NCBI GenBank assembly: GCA_030693565.1
Contig: JAUYAJ010000211.1
Span: 1 to 8,181 of the forward strand
DNA: 8,181 nucleotides
Direction: 5' to 3'
DNA from: Rubrivivax sp.
GTDB lineage: Bacteria > Pseudomonadota > Gammaproteobacteria > Burkholderiales > Burkholderiaceae_C
Shown here piece after piece: positions 1-8,075 of the stretch. The first letter of the stretch is position 1. Each line of letters begins with the position of its first letter. Below the pieces are notes generated by a model. It made no database searches, was not told the origin of the DNA, and worked only from the letters and a program-made list of their open reading frames with translations. A program made the translations under genes and the position numbers.

Positions 1-126
1 GTGCGCGGGCAGAACGCCGGCATCAGCCACAACCCGCTGGAGAGCACCACCAGCGACGACATCAACCTCGCCGTGCAGGCCTTCCAGCATCTCCTGAACC
101 AACTCGCGACAGAACAAATCCCATGA
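1..126 (+). CDS. C-terminal end of a Zn-dependent amidohydrolase (hydantoinase/carbamoylase family), partial
   Basis: Only the last 41 codons are present; the frame is open from base 1 and ends at TGA 124-126. The translated tail contains NAGISHNPLE followed by TTSDDINLAVQAF. This matches the C-terminal pattern of the M20-type N-carbamoyl amino acid amidohydrolase/allantoate amidohydrolase family, in which a GxSH...E segment supplies a metal-ligand histidine and is followed by a (T/S)xxDI helix. Such enzymes hydrolyse ureido or amide bonds in the cytoplasm and release carbamate/ammonia or urea-type products. The stop overlaps the next start as ATGA (123-126), so the two hydrolases are probably translationally coupled. 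The exact substrate cannot be told from this fragment, and the family call rests on a short segment. Confidence 0.75.
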   Translation: MRGQNAGISHNPLESTTSDDINLAVQAFQHLLNQLATEQIP

Positions 127-1346
127 TCGACGACGACAAGCTGGATGCCTGGATCGATGCGCATTTCGACGAGGAAGTGCGCTTCCTGCAGGAACTGATC
201 CGCGTTCCCACCCCGACCCCGCCCGGCAACAATGCGCCGCATGCCGAGCGCACGGCCGAGTTGCTGGCGGCCATGGGGCTGGAGGCCGAACGCCACCCGG
301 TGCCCGAGGCCGCGGTGCGCGCCGCGGGCCTGCAGTCGATCACCAACCTGATCGTGCGCCGGCGTTTCGGCGCCGGCCCGGTGGTGGCGCTGAACGCCCA
401 TGGCGACGTCGTGCCGCCGGGCGAAGGCTGGACGCGCGACCCCTATGGCGGCGAGGTGGTGGACGGCAAGCTCTACGGCCGTGCCGCCGCCGTCAGCAAG
501 AGCGACTTCGCCACCTACACCTTCGCGCTGCGCGCGCTCGAATCGCTGAACCTGCCGCTCAAAGGCAGCGTCGAGCTGCACTTCACCTACGACGAGGAAT
601 TCGGCGGCGAACTCGGCCCCGGCTGGCTGCTGGAGCAGGGGCTGACAAAGCCCGACCTGCTGATCGCCGCCGGCTTCTCGCACCAGGTGGTGACGGCGCA
701 CAACGGCTGCCTGCAGATGGCGGTGACGCTGCACGGCCTGGCCTCGCACGCCGCCTATCCCGAAACCGGGGTCGACGCGCTGCAGGCGGCCAACCAGTTG
801 CTGAGCGCGCTCTACGCCCACAACGCCGTGTTGCGCGGGCGCCGCTCGCAGGTGGCCGGCATCACCTGCCCTTATCTGAACGTCGGCCGCATCGAAGGCG
901 GCAGCAACACCAACGTGGTGCCGGGCAAGGTGCTGATCAAGCTCGACCGCCGCATGATCCCCGAGGAAGACGCCGCCGAGGTCGAACGCGAGATGCGCGC
1001 GCTGGTCACCCAGGCGCTGGCCGCCAGCCCCGGCGTGCGGGTGGAAATTCAGCGTCTGCTGCTGGCACGCGCGCTGCAGCCGCTGCCGGGCAACGCGGCG
1101 CTGGTGGCGGCTTTGCAGCGCCATGGCCAGGCGGTGTTCGGCGAGCCGATCCCGACCACCGGCACGCCGCTGTACACCGACGTGCGGCTGTATGGCGAGC
1201 GCGGCATCCCGGCGGCGATCTACGGCGCCGGCCCGCGCACCGTGCTGGAAAGCAATGCCAAGCGCGCTGACGAACACCTCGACCTGGCCGACCTGCGCGG
1301 CGCCACCCGGGTGGTGGCACGCAGCTTGCTGGACCTGTTGCAGTAA
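123..1346 (+). CDS. M20 family metallopeptidase/deacylase (ArgE/DapE-like)
   Basis: This 407-residue protein has the usual length and layout of the ArgE/DapE/carboxypeptidase G2 family, which are zinc amidohydrolases of the cytoplasm. Visible motifs are the first metal-binding segment NAHGD (H93, D95), the catalytic/metal Glu pair in TYDEEFGGE (E158-E159), and the lid/dimerisation segment GLASHAAYPETGVDAL (H209). VVPGKVLIKLDRR lies around 266-277 and a C-terminal candidate metal histidine is H385 (RADEHLDLADL). The segment that is normally GRGxxDMKG reads GRAAAVSKSD (119-128), so the bridging Asp is not at its canonical place; D128 is a possible substitute. The ATG at 123 overlaps the upstream hydrolase stop (ATGA). 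The pairing with a carbamoylase-type enzyme and a NitT/TauT importer suggests hydrolysis of an imported amide or ureido compound. The substrate is unknown. Confidence 0.88.
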   Translation: MIDDDKLDAWIDAHFDEEVRFLQELIRVPTPTPPGNNAPHAERTAELLAAMGLEAERHPVPEAAVRAAGLQSITNLIVRRRFGAGPVVALNAHGDVVPPGEGWTRDPYGGEVVDGKLYGRAAAVSKSDFATYTFALRALESLNLPLKGSVELHFTYDEEFGGELGPGWLLEQGLTKPDLLIAAGFSHQVVTAHNGCLQMAVTLHGLASHAAYPETGVDALQAANQLLSALYAHNAVLRGRRSQVAGITCPYLNVGRIEGGSNTNVVPGKVLIKLDRRMIPEEDAAEVEREMRALVTQALAASPGVRVEIQRLLLARALQPLPGNAALVAALQRHGQAVFGEPIPTTGTPLYTDVRLYGERGIPAAIYGAGPRTVLESNAKRADEHLDLADLRGATRVVARSLLDLLQ

Positions 1347-1351
1347 AGATC

Positions 1352-1368
1352 CGCACCAGCGCGGTGCG
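1352..1368 (+). terminator. Small hairpin after the M20 gene (weak terminator or attenuator candidate)
   Basis: CGCACC (1352-1357) and GGTGCG (1363-1368) form a perfect 6-bp stem around an AGCGC loop, six bases after the TAA of the hydrolase gene. No run of T follows, only a mixed CCTTGGTTTG stretch, so intrinsic termination would be weak. The remaining gap up to 1460 may hold a promoter for the transporter genes. A TTGACA box lies at 1423-1428 but no convincing -10 box sits at normal spacing. Confidence 0.25.
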
Positions 1369-1460
1369 CGCCTTGGTTTGCCCCGATGGTCGCGGGGGCC
1401 CGCCGGCGCTCAGAATTTGCCATTGACACCGACCCGAACAACTCATCACCGGAGCTCTTC

Positions 1461-2492
1461 ATGACCGCAGTATCTTTTCCCCGCCGCGCCCTGATGGCCG
1501 CCCTGCTCGCCGCGCCCTTGCTGGCGCAGGCGCAGACGCCGATCAAGTTCCAGCTCGACTGGCGCTTCGAAGGCCCGGCTGCGCTGTTCCTGGCCGCCGG
1601 CGCCAAGGGCTATTACAAGGACGCCAAGCTCGACGTCACGATCGACGCCGGCAACGGCTCGGGCGGCACCGTGACGCGGGTGGCCTCGGGCACCTATGAC
1701 ATGGGCTTCGCCGACCTGGCCGCGCTGATGGAGTTCCACGCCAACAACCCCGACGCGGCGAACAAGCCGGTGGCGGTGATGATGGTCTACAACAACACGC
1801 CGGCGGCGGTGCTGACGCTGAAGAAGAACGGCATCGCCAAGCCGGCCGACCTGTCGGGCAAGAAGCTCGGAGCCCCGGTGTTCGACGCCGGCCGCCGCGG
1901 TTTCCCGATCTTCGCCAAGGCCAACAGCGTGGCCAATGTCCAGTGGGTCAGCATGGACCCGCCGCTGCGCGAAACCATGCTGGTGCGCGGCGACATCGAC
2001 GCCATCACCGGTTTTTCCTTCACCTCGCAGCTGAACCTGGAAGCGCGCGGCATCAAGGCCGAGGACATCGTCGTCATGCCTTACGCCGCCCATGGCGTGA
2101 AGCTCTACGGCAACGTGATCATCGCCAGCCCCAAGCTCATCAAGGAGAACCCGGAGGCGGTGAAAGCCTTTCTGAAGGCCTTCACCAAGGGCGCCAAGGA
2201 GGTGATGGCCAACCCGGATCCGGCGATCGCCTATGTGAAGGAGCGTGACGGCATCATCAACGTCGACCTCGAGAAGCGCCGCCTGCGCATGGCGATCGAC
2301 GCCGTCGTCGCCAGCCCCGACGCCCGCGCCGAGGGCTTCGGCCAGGTCGTCATGCCGCGCCTGGTGCTGATGGCGTCGCAGGTCTCCGATGCCTTCAACA
2401 CCAAGACCCGGGTCAACGCCGAAGCCGTCTGGGACGCCAGCATGCTGCCCACCAAGGCCGAACTGAACGTGCTGCCGCCGGCCAAGAAGTAA
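1461..2492 (+). CDS. NitT/TauT-type ABC transporter periplasmic substrate-binding protein (NMT1/SsuA-like)
   Basis: A 343-residue exported binding protein of the NMT1/THI5/SsuA-like fold, which delivers a small ligand to the ATPase and permease encoded next. I chose the ATG at 1461 because GGAG (1451-1454) sits six bases upstream and the protein then begins with a classic signal peptide: basic MTAVSFPRRA, a hydrophobic stretch of Ala/Leu, and likely cleavage after AQA (residues 22-24). An upstream GTG/ATG extension would bury that signal. The mature part opens with IKFQLDWRFEGPAALFLA, the usual start of pyrimidine-, sulfonate- and nitrate-type binders, followed by AKGYYKDAKLDVTI and SGTYDMGFADL. 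Substrates in this family range from taurine and nitrate to thiamine precursors. The neighbouring amidohydrolases suggest an organic nitrogen compound, which is inference. Confidence 0.88.
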   Translation: MTAVSFPRRALMAALLAAPLLAQAQTPIKFQLDWRFEGPAALFLAAGAKGYYKDAKLDVTIDAGNGSGGTVTRVASGTYDMGFADLAALMEFHANNPDAANKPVAVMMVYNNTPAAVLTLKKNGIAKPADLSGKKLGAPVFDAGRRGFPIFAKANSVANVQWVSMDPPLRETMLVRGDIDAITGFSFTSQLNLEARGIKAEDIVVMPYAAHGVKLYGNVIIASPKLIKENPEAVKAFLKAFTKGAKEVMANPDPAIAYVKERDGIINVDLEKRRLRMAIDAVVASPDARAEGFGQVVMPRLVLMASQVSDAFNTKTRVNAEAVWDASMLPTKAELNVLPPAKK

Positions 2493-2495
2493 GGC

Positions 2496-3314
2496 ATGGC
2501 CTTCGTCGACTTCGACAGCGTCTGGCTGGCCTACAACGAGGACTTGCTGGCGCGCGGGCATTTCGCCGTCGAGGACATCTCGCTGCAGGTCGGCGAAGGC
2601 GAGTTCATCGCCATCGTCGGCCCGTCGGGCTGCGGCAAGTCCACCTTCATGAAGCTGACCACCGGCTTGATGATGCCCAGCCGCGGCCGCATCGTCATCG
2701 GCGGCGAGCCGGTGAGCGGGCCGCTGAAGATCAGCGGTATGGCTTTCCAGGCACCCAGCCTGCTGCCCTGGCGCACGACGGTGAACAACGTGCTGCTGCC
2801 GCTGGAGATCGTCGAGCCCTATCGCTCGAACTTCAAGAAGCGCCGGCCCGAATACGAAGCCAAGGCGCGCGAGCTGCTGCAGAGCGTGGGTCTGGGCGGC
2901 TACGAGGACAAGTTCCCCTGGCAACTGTCGGGCGGCATGCAGCAGCGCGCCAGCATCTGCCGCGCGCTGGTGCACGAGCCCAAGATGCTGCTGCTCGACG
3001 AACCTTTCGGCGCCCTCGACGCCTTCACCCGCGAAGAGCTCTGGTGCGCGCTGCGCGACCTGCAGGCGGCGCAGAAGTTCAACGTCATCTTGGTCACCCA
3101 CGACTTGCGCGAAAGCGTGTTCCTGGCCGACACCGTCTACGTAATGAGCAGCAGCCCGGGGCGCATCGTCGCCCGCCGCGAGATCGACTTGCCGCGCCCG
3201 CGCGACATCGAGGTCACCTACACGCCGCAGTTCACCGACATCGTGCACGAGCTGCGCGGCCACATCGGTGCCCACCGCACCACATTGGGCGCTCCGGCGC
3301 CGGCCACGCCATGA
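2496..3314 (+). CDS. NitT/TauT-type ABC transporter ATP-binding protein (SsuB/TauB-like)
   Basis: A 272-residue ABC ATPase that powers import at the inner membrane. All nucleotide-binding motifs are intact: Walker A GPSGCGKST (42-50), Q-loop at Q85 in GMAFQAPSLLPWRT, signature LSGGMQQR (144-151), Walker B MLLLDEP (164-170), D-loop ALDA, and switch H202 in VTHD. The GMAFQ...LLPWRT spacing and the RESVFLADTVYVMSSSPGRI segment after the switch His are typical of the nitrate/sulfonate/taurine subgroup. The start is three bases after the binding-protein stop with only a weak AAGG upstream, so coupling to the preceding gene is likely. The 3' end overlaps the permease start as ATGA (3311-3314). Confidence 0.93.
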   Translation: MAFVDFDSVWLAYNEDLLARGHFAVEDISLQVGEGEFIAIVGPSGCGKSTFMKLTTGLMMPSRGRIVIGGEPVSGPLKISGMAFQAPSLLPWRTTVNNVLLPLEIVEPYRSNFKKRRPEYEAKARELLQSVGLGGYEDKFPWQLSGGMQQRASICRALVHEPKMLLLDEPFGALDAFTREELWCALRDLQAAQKFNVILVTHDLRESVFLADTVYVMSSSPGRIVARREIDLPRPRDIEVTYTPQFTDIVHELRGHIGAHRTTLGAPAPATP

Positions 3315-4081
3315 AGTCGTTCAAGGCTTACGAGCGCTGGGCGCCGCTGGTGCTGGCCAGCGTCATTCTGCTGCTCTGGCAGGCGGTCTGCGTCGTCTTC
3401 GACATCGCCGAGTTCATCTTCCCCAGCCCGTGGCAGATCGCACGCGCATACACCGAGTTCGGCGGGCCGATCTTCGCCGCCGCCTGGAAGACCTTCTGGG
3501 TCACGATGCTGGGCTTCGGGCTGTCGATCGTCGTCGGCGTGCTGCTGGGCTTTCTGGTCGGCTCTTCGCGCATGGCCTACGCCGCGCTCTACCCGCTGCT
3601 GGTGGCCTTCAACGCCGTGCCCAAGGCGGCCGTCGTGCCCATCCTCGTGGTCTGGTTTGGCATCGGGCTTGGCCCGGGCGTGCTGACGGCGTTCCTGATC
3701 TCGTTCTTCCCCATCACCGTCAACATCGCCACCGGGCTGGCGACCTTGGAGCCCGAACTCGAAGACGTGCTGCGTGTGCTCGGCGCGCGGCGCTGGGACG
3801 TGCTGACCAAGGTCGGGCTGCCGCGCTCGATGCCTTACTTCTTCGGCTCGCTGAAGATCGCCATCACGCTGGCTTTCGTGGGCACCGTGCTGGCCGAGAT
3901 GACGGCCGGCGACTCCGGCATCGGCTACCTGATGCAGACGGCGGGATCGCAGCAGCGCATGGCGCTGGCCTTTGCCGGGCTGGTGACCATCGGCGTGATG
4001 GCGATGGCGATGTACGAGCTGTTCTCATGGATCGAGATGCGCACCACCGGCTGGGCGCATCGAGGCTCGCAAGCGGCGTGA
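3311..4081 (+). CDS. NitT/TauT-type ABC transporter permease (SsuC/TauC-like)
   Basis: A 256-residue inner-membrane permease of the binding-protein-dependent transport family. Hydrophobic segments lie roughly at residues 12-30, 60-82, 90-115, 121-141, 181-198 and 217-238. The cytoplasmic EAA loop that docks on the ATPase reads EDVLRVLGARRWDVLTKVGLP (about 151-171), with the family's conserved Gly. FPSP near residues 37-40 is the usual N-terminal hallmark of this subgroup. The ATG at 3311 was chosen over in-frame upstream starts because it overlaps the ATPase stop by 4 bp and removes an implausible Arg/Pro-rich extension. The stop overlaps the GTG start of ureD (GTGA, 4078-4081), so transporter and ureD are probably translated together. 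Confidence 0.92.
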   Translation: MKSFKAYERWAPLVLASVILLLWQAVCVVFDIAEFIFPSPWQIARAYTEFGGPIFAAAWKTFWVTMLGFGLSIVVGVLLGFLVGSSRMAYAALYPLLVAFNAVPKAAVVPILVVWFGIGLGPGVLTAFLISFFPITVNIATGLATLEPELEDVLRVLGARRWDVLTKVGLPRSMPYFFGSLKIAITLAFVGTVLAEMTAGDSGIGYLMQTAGSQQRMALAFAGLVTIGVMAMAMYELFSWIEMRTTGWAHRGSQAA

Positions 4082-4956
4082 CCACGGATTGCGAGTCACC
4101 GCCGGCCCTGCCAGCGCCGGCGGCCAGTGGCTGGCACGGCGAGTTGTCGCTGCGCTATCAACGGGACGCTGCGGGCACAGGTGCCCACGACCGCCACAGT
4201 GGCCCGCTGCGCGTGCTCAAGCGCCTGTACCCCGAAGGCCCGGCGATCTGTCACCACGTGCTGGTGCACCCGCCTGGCGGTGTGGTCGGTGGCGACCGGC
4301 TCGACATCGACGTCGAGCTTGGCAGCGGCAGCCATGCGCTGATCACCACGCCCGGAGCGACCCGCTTCTACCGCAGCGACGGCGCGCTGGCGCAGCAGTC
4401 GGTGTCGCTGCGACTTGGCGCTGACGCCCGGCTCGAATGGCTGCCGCTGGAGACGATCGCCCATGCCGGATGCCAGGCCGAAAACCGGCTGCGGCTGGCG
4501 CTGGCGCCGGGCGCCGAGATGATGGGCTGGGACGTGCTGGCGCTGGGCTTGCCGGCGGCGGGCGCTGGCTTTGAGCGCGGCAGCTATCTGCAGCACATCG
4601 AATGGCCTGGGGTCTGGCAGGAGCGCGCCCGCATCGATGGCGCCGACACCCGCTTGCTCGATTCACCGCTGGGCTGGGCCGGCCACCGCGTGCTGGGCAC
4701 GCTGTGGTTTGGCGCCGGCACGGCGCTGGGCAGCGCGCGCCGCGATGCCTTGCTGGACGGCGCTCGCGAGGCGTTGATGCTCGACGCCGACGCCTGGCCT
4801 GCGGGCGCCAGTTCGCCGCATGACGGCTTGGTGCTGGTGCGCGTGCTGGGCGCACGCACCGAAGGGGTGCTGCAGCGGCTGGAGCGCGTGCGTGCGGCCT
4901 GGCGTCAGCTGGCCTGGGGCTTGCCGGCGAACCGGCCGCGCGTCTGGTCGACCTGA
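4078..4956 (+). CDS. ureD: Urease accessory protein UreD
   Basis: UreD (UreH) is the scaffold that binds apo-urease and recruits UreF and UreG for delivery of nickel and CO2 to the active site in the cytoplasm. The 292-residue length fits the family. Diagnostic segments are GELSLRYQRD (21-30), SGPLRVLKRLYPEG (41-54), CHHVLVHPPGGVVGGDRL (58-75), LITTPGATRFYRSDG (88-102) and LEWLPLETIAHAGCQAEN (119-136). The GTG at 4078 is chosen because it overlaps the permease stop (GTGA) and gives the normal short N-terminus; the open frame further upstream is a shadow of the permease gene. ureD usually leads ureABC, but here the next gene is convergent and no urease subunit follows. Its urease partner must lie elsewhere, or ureD has been separated from its operon. 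Confidence 0.93.
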   Translation: MTTDCESPPALPAPAASGWHGELSLRYQRDAAGTGAHDRHSGPLRVLKRLYPEGPAICHHVLVHPPGGVVGGDRLDIDVELGSGSHALITTPGATRFYRSDGALAQQSVSLRLGADARLEWLPLETIAHAGCQAENRLRLALAPGAEMMGWDVLALGLPAAGAGFERGSYLQHIEWPGVWQERARIDGADTRLLDSPLGWAGHRVLGTLWFGAGTALGSARRDALLDGAREALMLDADAWPAGASSPHDGLVLVRVLGARTEGVLQRLERVRAAWRQLAWGLPANRPRVWST

Positions 4957-4980
4957 GTCGGGTGTGAGCCCAGAATGACG

Positions 4981-5008
4981 AAGGCCAGCGCTGTCAGGCG
5001 CCGGCCTT
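4981..5008. terminator. Hairpin between convergent ureD and CHRD/PEP-CTERM genes
   Basis: AAGGCC (4981-4986) pairs with GGCCTT (5003-5008), and GCGC (4988-4991) with GCGC (4998-5001). One A/C mismatch separates the two stem parts, and the loop is TGTCAG. The hairpin sits 24 bases after the ureD stop and 21 bases beyond the stop of the opposite-strand gene, where a shared bidirectional terminator would be expected. Neither side carries a clear T-run, so this is a candidate. Confidence 0.5.
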
Positions 5009-5029
5009 GTGACTGAAAGAAGACGTGAA

Positions 5030-5644
5030 TCAGCTGGCGGCAGCAGCCCGCCGGCGGGCCACCATGCCCACCACCCCCAGACCGGCCAGCAGCAGCAGGT
5101 AGGTCGACGGTTCGGGCACCACGGCCGCCACCTGGACCAACTGGCCGCGCACGGCGCCGGCCCCGTCTGCGGTGGTGTGGACGTTGACGTAGGCCAGCCC
5201 CGTTTGCAACATCTGCAGGAAGGACATCGCGCCATAGCCGATGTTGCTGCCCGAAGCCGGTGTTGCCGGGATGGCCGCGGCAGCGACGGTGTTGCCACCG
5301 ACGAGCAAGATCGCACCGCTGTTGAGCGAGGAAAACGGCGCAAGCAGCAGATCGATACGGACCGGCCCGTTCTCGGTCAAGGATGCGGCGCCGTGAATGT
5401 GCGCGCCGGATGCTGCCTTGCCGGAGCCTCCGCCACTGAGTCCGAACACCGCCATCGAGAAGTCGTAGGTGTTGCTGCTGGTGTCGAAGAACAGCGTGGC
5501 GACGCCACTCGCGGTCGACGTTGGCACATGCAACTCGTTGCTGGGGCTCAGCGAGGCGTTGAACTGGTAGACGATGGCGTGCGCGGCCATCGGGGTGGCG
5601 GCCAGCGCCAGCAAGGCGCTCAAGGTGGTGAGTTGGGCTTTCAT
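5030..5644 (-). CDS. Secreted CHRD-domain protein with PEP-CTERM sorting signal
   Basis: A 204-residue exported protein. The N-terminus (MKAQLTTLSALLALAATPMAAHA) is a signal peptide with likely cleavage after AHA at residues 21-23. Residues about 25-172 match a CHRD domain, a beta-rich module first described in chordin. They show YQFNASLSPSNE, GVATLFFD, the HIHGAA segment (82-87) with its conserved His, and AYVNVHT with ...GAVRGQL near the end. The C-terminus is a textbook PEP-CTERM tail: VPEPSTY (176-182), a hydrophobic helix to about 196, and RRR (197-199). That tail directs processing by an EpsH/XrtA-type exosortase at the inner membrane of exopolysaccharide-producing Gram-negatives. The start ATG at 5644 has GAGGA (5651-5655) six bases upstream. 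No functional link to urea metabolism is evident; its placement between ureD and urtE looks incidental. Confidence 0.88.
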   Translation of the reverse strand: MKAQLTTLSALLALAATPMAAHAIVYQFNASLSPSNELHVPTSTASGVATLFFDTSSNTYDFSMAVFGLSGGGSGKAASGAHIHGAASLTENGPVRIDLLLAPFSSLNSGAILLVGGNTVAAAAIPATPASGSNIGYGAMSFLQMLQTGLAYVNVHTTADGAGAVRGQLVQVAAVVPEPSTYLLLLAGLGVVGMVARRRAAAAS

Positions 5645-5716
5645 GGAATGTCCTCAGGATGAACTGCGCTGGCAGGAGGAAACCCTCACCGTTCGCGCAA
5701 CAGGTGCCAATGAACC

Positions 5717-5745
5717 AGCATAGCCACTCCACCCCGGGCTGGCAA
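5717..5745 (-). promoter_or_regulatory. Sigma-70-type promoter candidate for the CHRD/PEP-CTERM gene
   Basis: On the minus strand TTGCCA (5740-5745) and TATGCT (5717-5722) are separated by exactly 17 bases, close to the -35/-10 consensus. This would place transcription start near 5710 and leave a leader of about 65 nt before the ATG at 5644. It is the only well-spaced pair I see in the 157-bp gap between urtE and this gene. Confidence 0.5.
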
Positions 5746-5773
5746 TCCAGCGCCGGTGCATTGGCCCATGTCC

Positions 5774-5788
5774 CCCTAGTTCGAAGGG
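5774..5788. promoter_or_regulatory. Short palindromic element upstream of the CHRD gene promoter
   Basis: CCCT (5774-5777) and AGGG (5785-5788) flank AGTTCGA, and TTCGAA (5780-5785) is itself palindromic. The element lies about 30-45 bases upstream of the -35 candidate of the CHRD gene and just downstream of urtE. It could be an activator or repressor site, or part of a weak urtE transcript end. No regulator can be assigned. Confidence 0.2.
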
Positions 5789-5801
5789 CGCTGGCTGCCT
5801 G

Positions 5802-6498
5802 TCAGATCGACATCCGCGCGCGAACGCCGTCAGTTTCCATGTCGTTGCCGCGCCCGCGCATCACCACCTCGCCGCGTTCGAGCACCAGGTACTGGTCGGC
5901 CAGTTCGGCGGCGAAGTCGTAGTACTGTTCGACGAGCACGATGGCCATGGTCTTGCGGTCGGCCAGCATGCGGACGACGCGGCCGATGTCCTTGATGATG
6001 CTGGGCTGGATGCCTTCGGTGGGTTCGTCGAGCATCAGCAGCTTCGGCCCGGCGGCCAGCGCGCGTGCGATCGCCAGCTGCTGCTGCTGGCCACCCGAGA
6101 GGTCGCCGCCGCGGCGGTGGATCATCTGCTGGAGCACCGGGAACAGCTCGAACAGTTCGGCCGGGATTGCCGTGCCGCCGGGTTTCGTCGCCAGCCCCAT
6201 GCGCAGGTTCTCGGCCACCGTCAGCCGGCCGAAGATCTCGCGCCCCTGCGGCACGTAGCCGATGCCGCGGCGCACGCGCTCGTAAGGCGTGGCGCGCGTG
6301 ATGTCATGGCCGTCCAGCACGACGCGCCCGGCCTTGACCGGCACCACGCCCATCAGGCTTTTCAGCAAGCTGGTCTTGCCGACGCCGTTGCGCCCGAGCA
6401 CGACGGTGACTTCACCCAGCCGCGCTTCGAAGCCGATGCCGCGCAGGATGTGCGAGCCGCCGTAATACTGGTTCAGGTCCTGCACCTGGAGCAAGGCG

Positions 6499-6509
<11 letters not shown>
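5802..6509 (-). CDS. urtE: Urea ABC transporter ATP-binding subunit UrtE
   Basis: Second ATPase of the high-affinity urea importer UrtABCDE, a branched-chain-amino-acid-type (LivF-like) system. Motifs: Walker A GRNGVGKT (39-46), Q-loop VPQGREIF (86-93), signature LSGGQQQQ (137-144), Walker B LLMLDEP (157-163). As usual in LivF/UrtE the switch position is Gln in VEQYYDF (Q195). LNQYYGGSHILRG near the N-terminus and DEPTEGIQPSII are UrtE hallmarks that separate it from LivF. No ATG fits the start. I chose TTG at 6509 because GGAGGT lies five bases upstream inside urtD, giving 235 residues and an 11-base overlap with urtD. The TTG at 6494 (MLQVQDLNQYYGG, 230 residues) better matches the family N-terminus but lacks a ribosome binding site. 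An ATG at 6581 would overlap urtD too far. Confidence 0.93.
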
Positions 6510-7376
<867 letters not shown>

Positions 7377-7380
<4 letters not shown>

Positions 7381-8075
7381 GGCCGGCCCCGCTTGCGCAA
7401 CTGGCCGATCAGGCCGATCAAACCGTTCGGCAGGAACAGCGTGACGGCGATGAACAGCGCGCCCAGGAAGAACAGCCAATATTCGGGAAAGGCCACCGTG
7501 AACCAGCTCTTGGCGCCGTTGACGAAGAAGGCGCCCAGGATGGGCCCGATCAGCGTGGCGCGGCCGCCGACCGCGGTCCAGATCGCCATCTCGATGCCGG
7601 CCGCCGGGCTCATTTCGCTGGGGTTGATGATGCCGACCTGCGGCACGTAGAGCGCGCCGGCCAGGCCGCACATCACCGCGCTCAGCGTCCAGATGCTGAG
7701 CTTGTAGGCCACCGGGTCGTAGCCGGTGAACATGACGCGGGTTTCGGCGTCGCGGATCGCCTGCAGCACGCGGCCGTACTTGCTGTTCACGATGGCGCGC
7801 GCCATCACAAAGAGGCCGATCAACACGACGCCGCTGAGCGCGCACAAGACCACTCGCATGCCCGGCGTGGTGACCGACAGGCCGAGGATGCGTTTGAAGT
7901 CGGTGAAGCCGTTGTTGCCGCCGAAGCCGGTCTCGTTGCGGAAGAACAGCAGCATCGCGGCGAAGGTCAGCGCCTGAGTGATGATCGACAGGTAGACGCC
8001 CTTGATGCGCGAGCGAAAGGCGAAGTAGCCGAACACGAAGGCCAGCAGCCCCGGCACCGCCAGCGCCAGCAGCAG
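7377..8075 (-). CDS. urtC: Urea ABC transporter permease UrtC, 3' part (5' part altered and beyond window)
   Basis: LivM-like membrane permease of the urea importer. Readable codons run from 8075 to the TGA at 7377-7379. UrtC-specific segments are VFGYFAFRSRIKGVYLSI, LLFFRNETGFGGNNGFTDF, YGRVLQAIRDAETRVMFTGY (the cytoplasmic coupling loop), ALYVPQVGIINPSEMSP, and KSWFTVAFPEYWLFFLGALF near the end. FFRNETGFGGNNGF and INPSEMSP distinguish UrtC from LivM. UrtC is usually about 350-390 residues, so at least a third is missing on the N-terminal side. A GTG at 8057 is the first possible start after an in-frame TAG (8076-8078), but it lies in the middle of a conserved helix and is not the true start. 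UrtC homology continues through 8076-8181 in the same frame, where the coding strand is C-to-T converted. Confidence 0.93.

Noticed and set aside
1423..1451. Promoter for the binding-protein gene based on TTGACA at 1423
   Set aside because: No acceptable -10 box is found at 16-18 bases; the sequence at that spacing is TCACCG-like.
1446..3275. 609-codon open frame on the minus strand opposite the binding protein and ATPase
   Set aside because: It is opposite two well-supported genes with intact family motifs; its His/Asp/Gln/Val-rich composition is typical of an antisense shadow in GC-rich DNA.
3268..4077. N-terminal extension of ureD by 270 codons
   Set aside because: It is Arg/Ala-rich, lies on top of the permease gene in another frame and has no resemblance to UreD; the GTG at 4078 gives the normal UreD length.
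5691..5710. Sigma-54 promoter for the PEP-CTERM gene (TGGCAC...TTGC on the minus strand)
   Set aside because: GG and GC are 8 bases apart instead of the strict 10, and a well-spaced sigma-70 pair lies just upstream.
7381..7845. Upstream extension of the urtD frame
   Set aside because: It overlaps urtC completely and is Arg/Gly-rich; the ATG at 7380 overlapping the urtC stop is the natural start.
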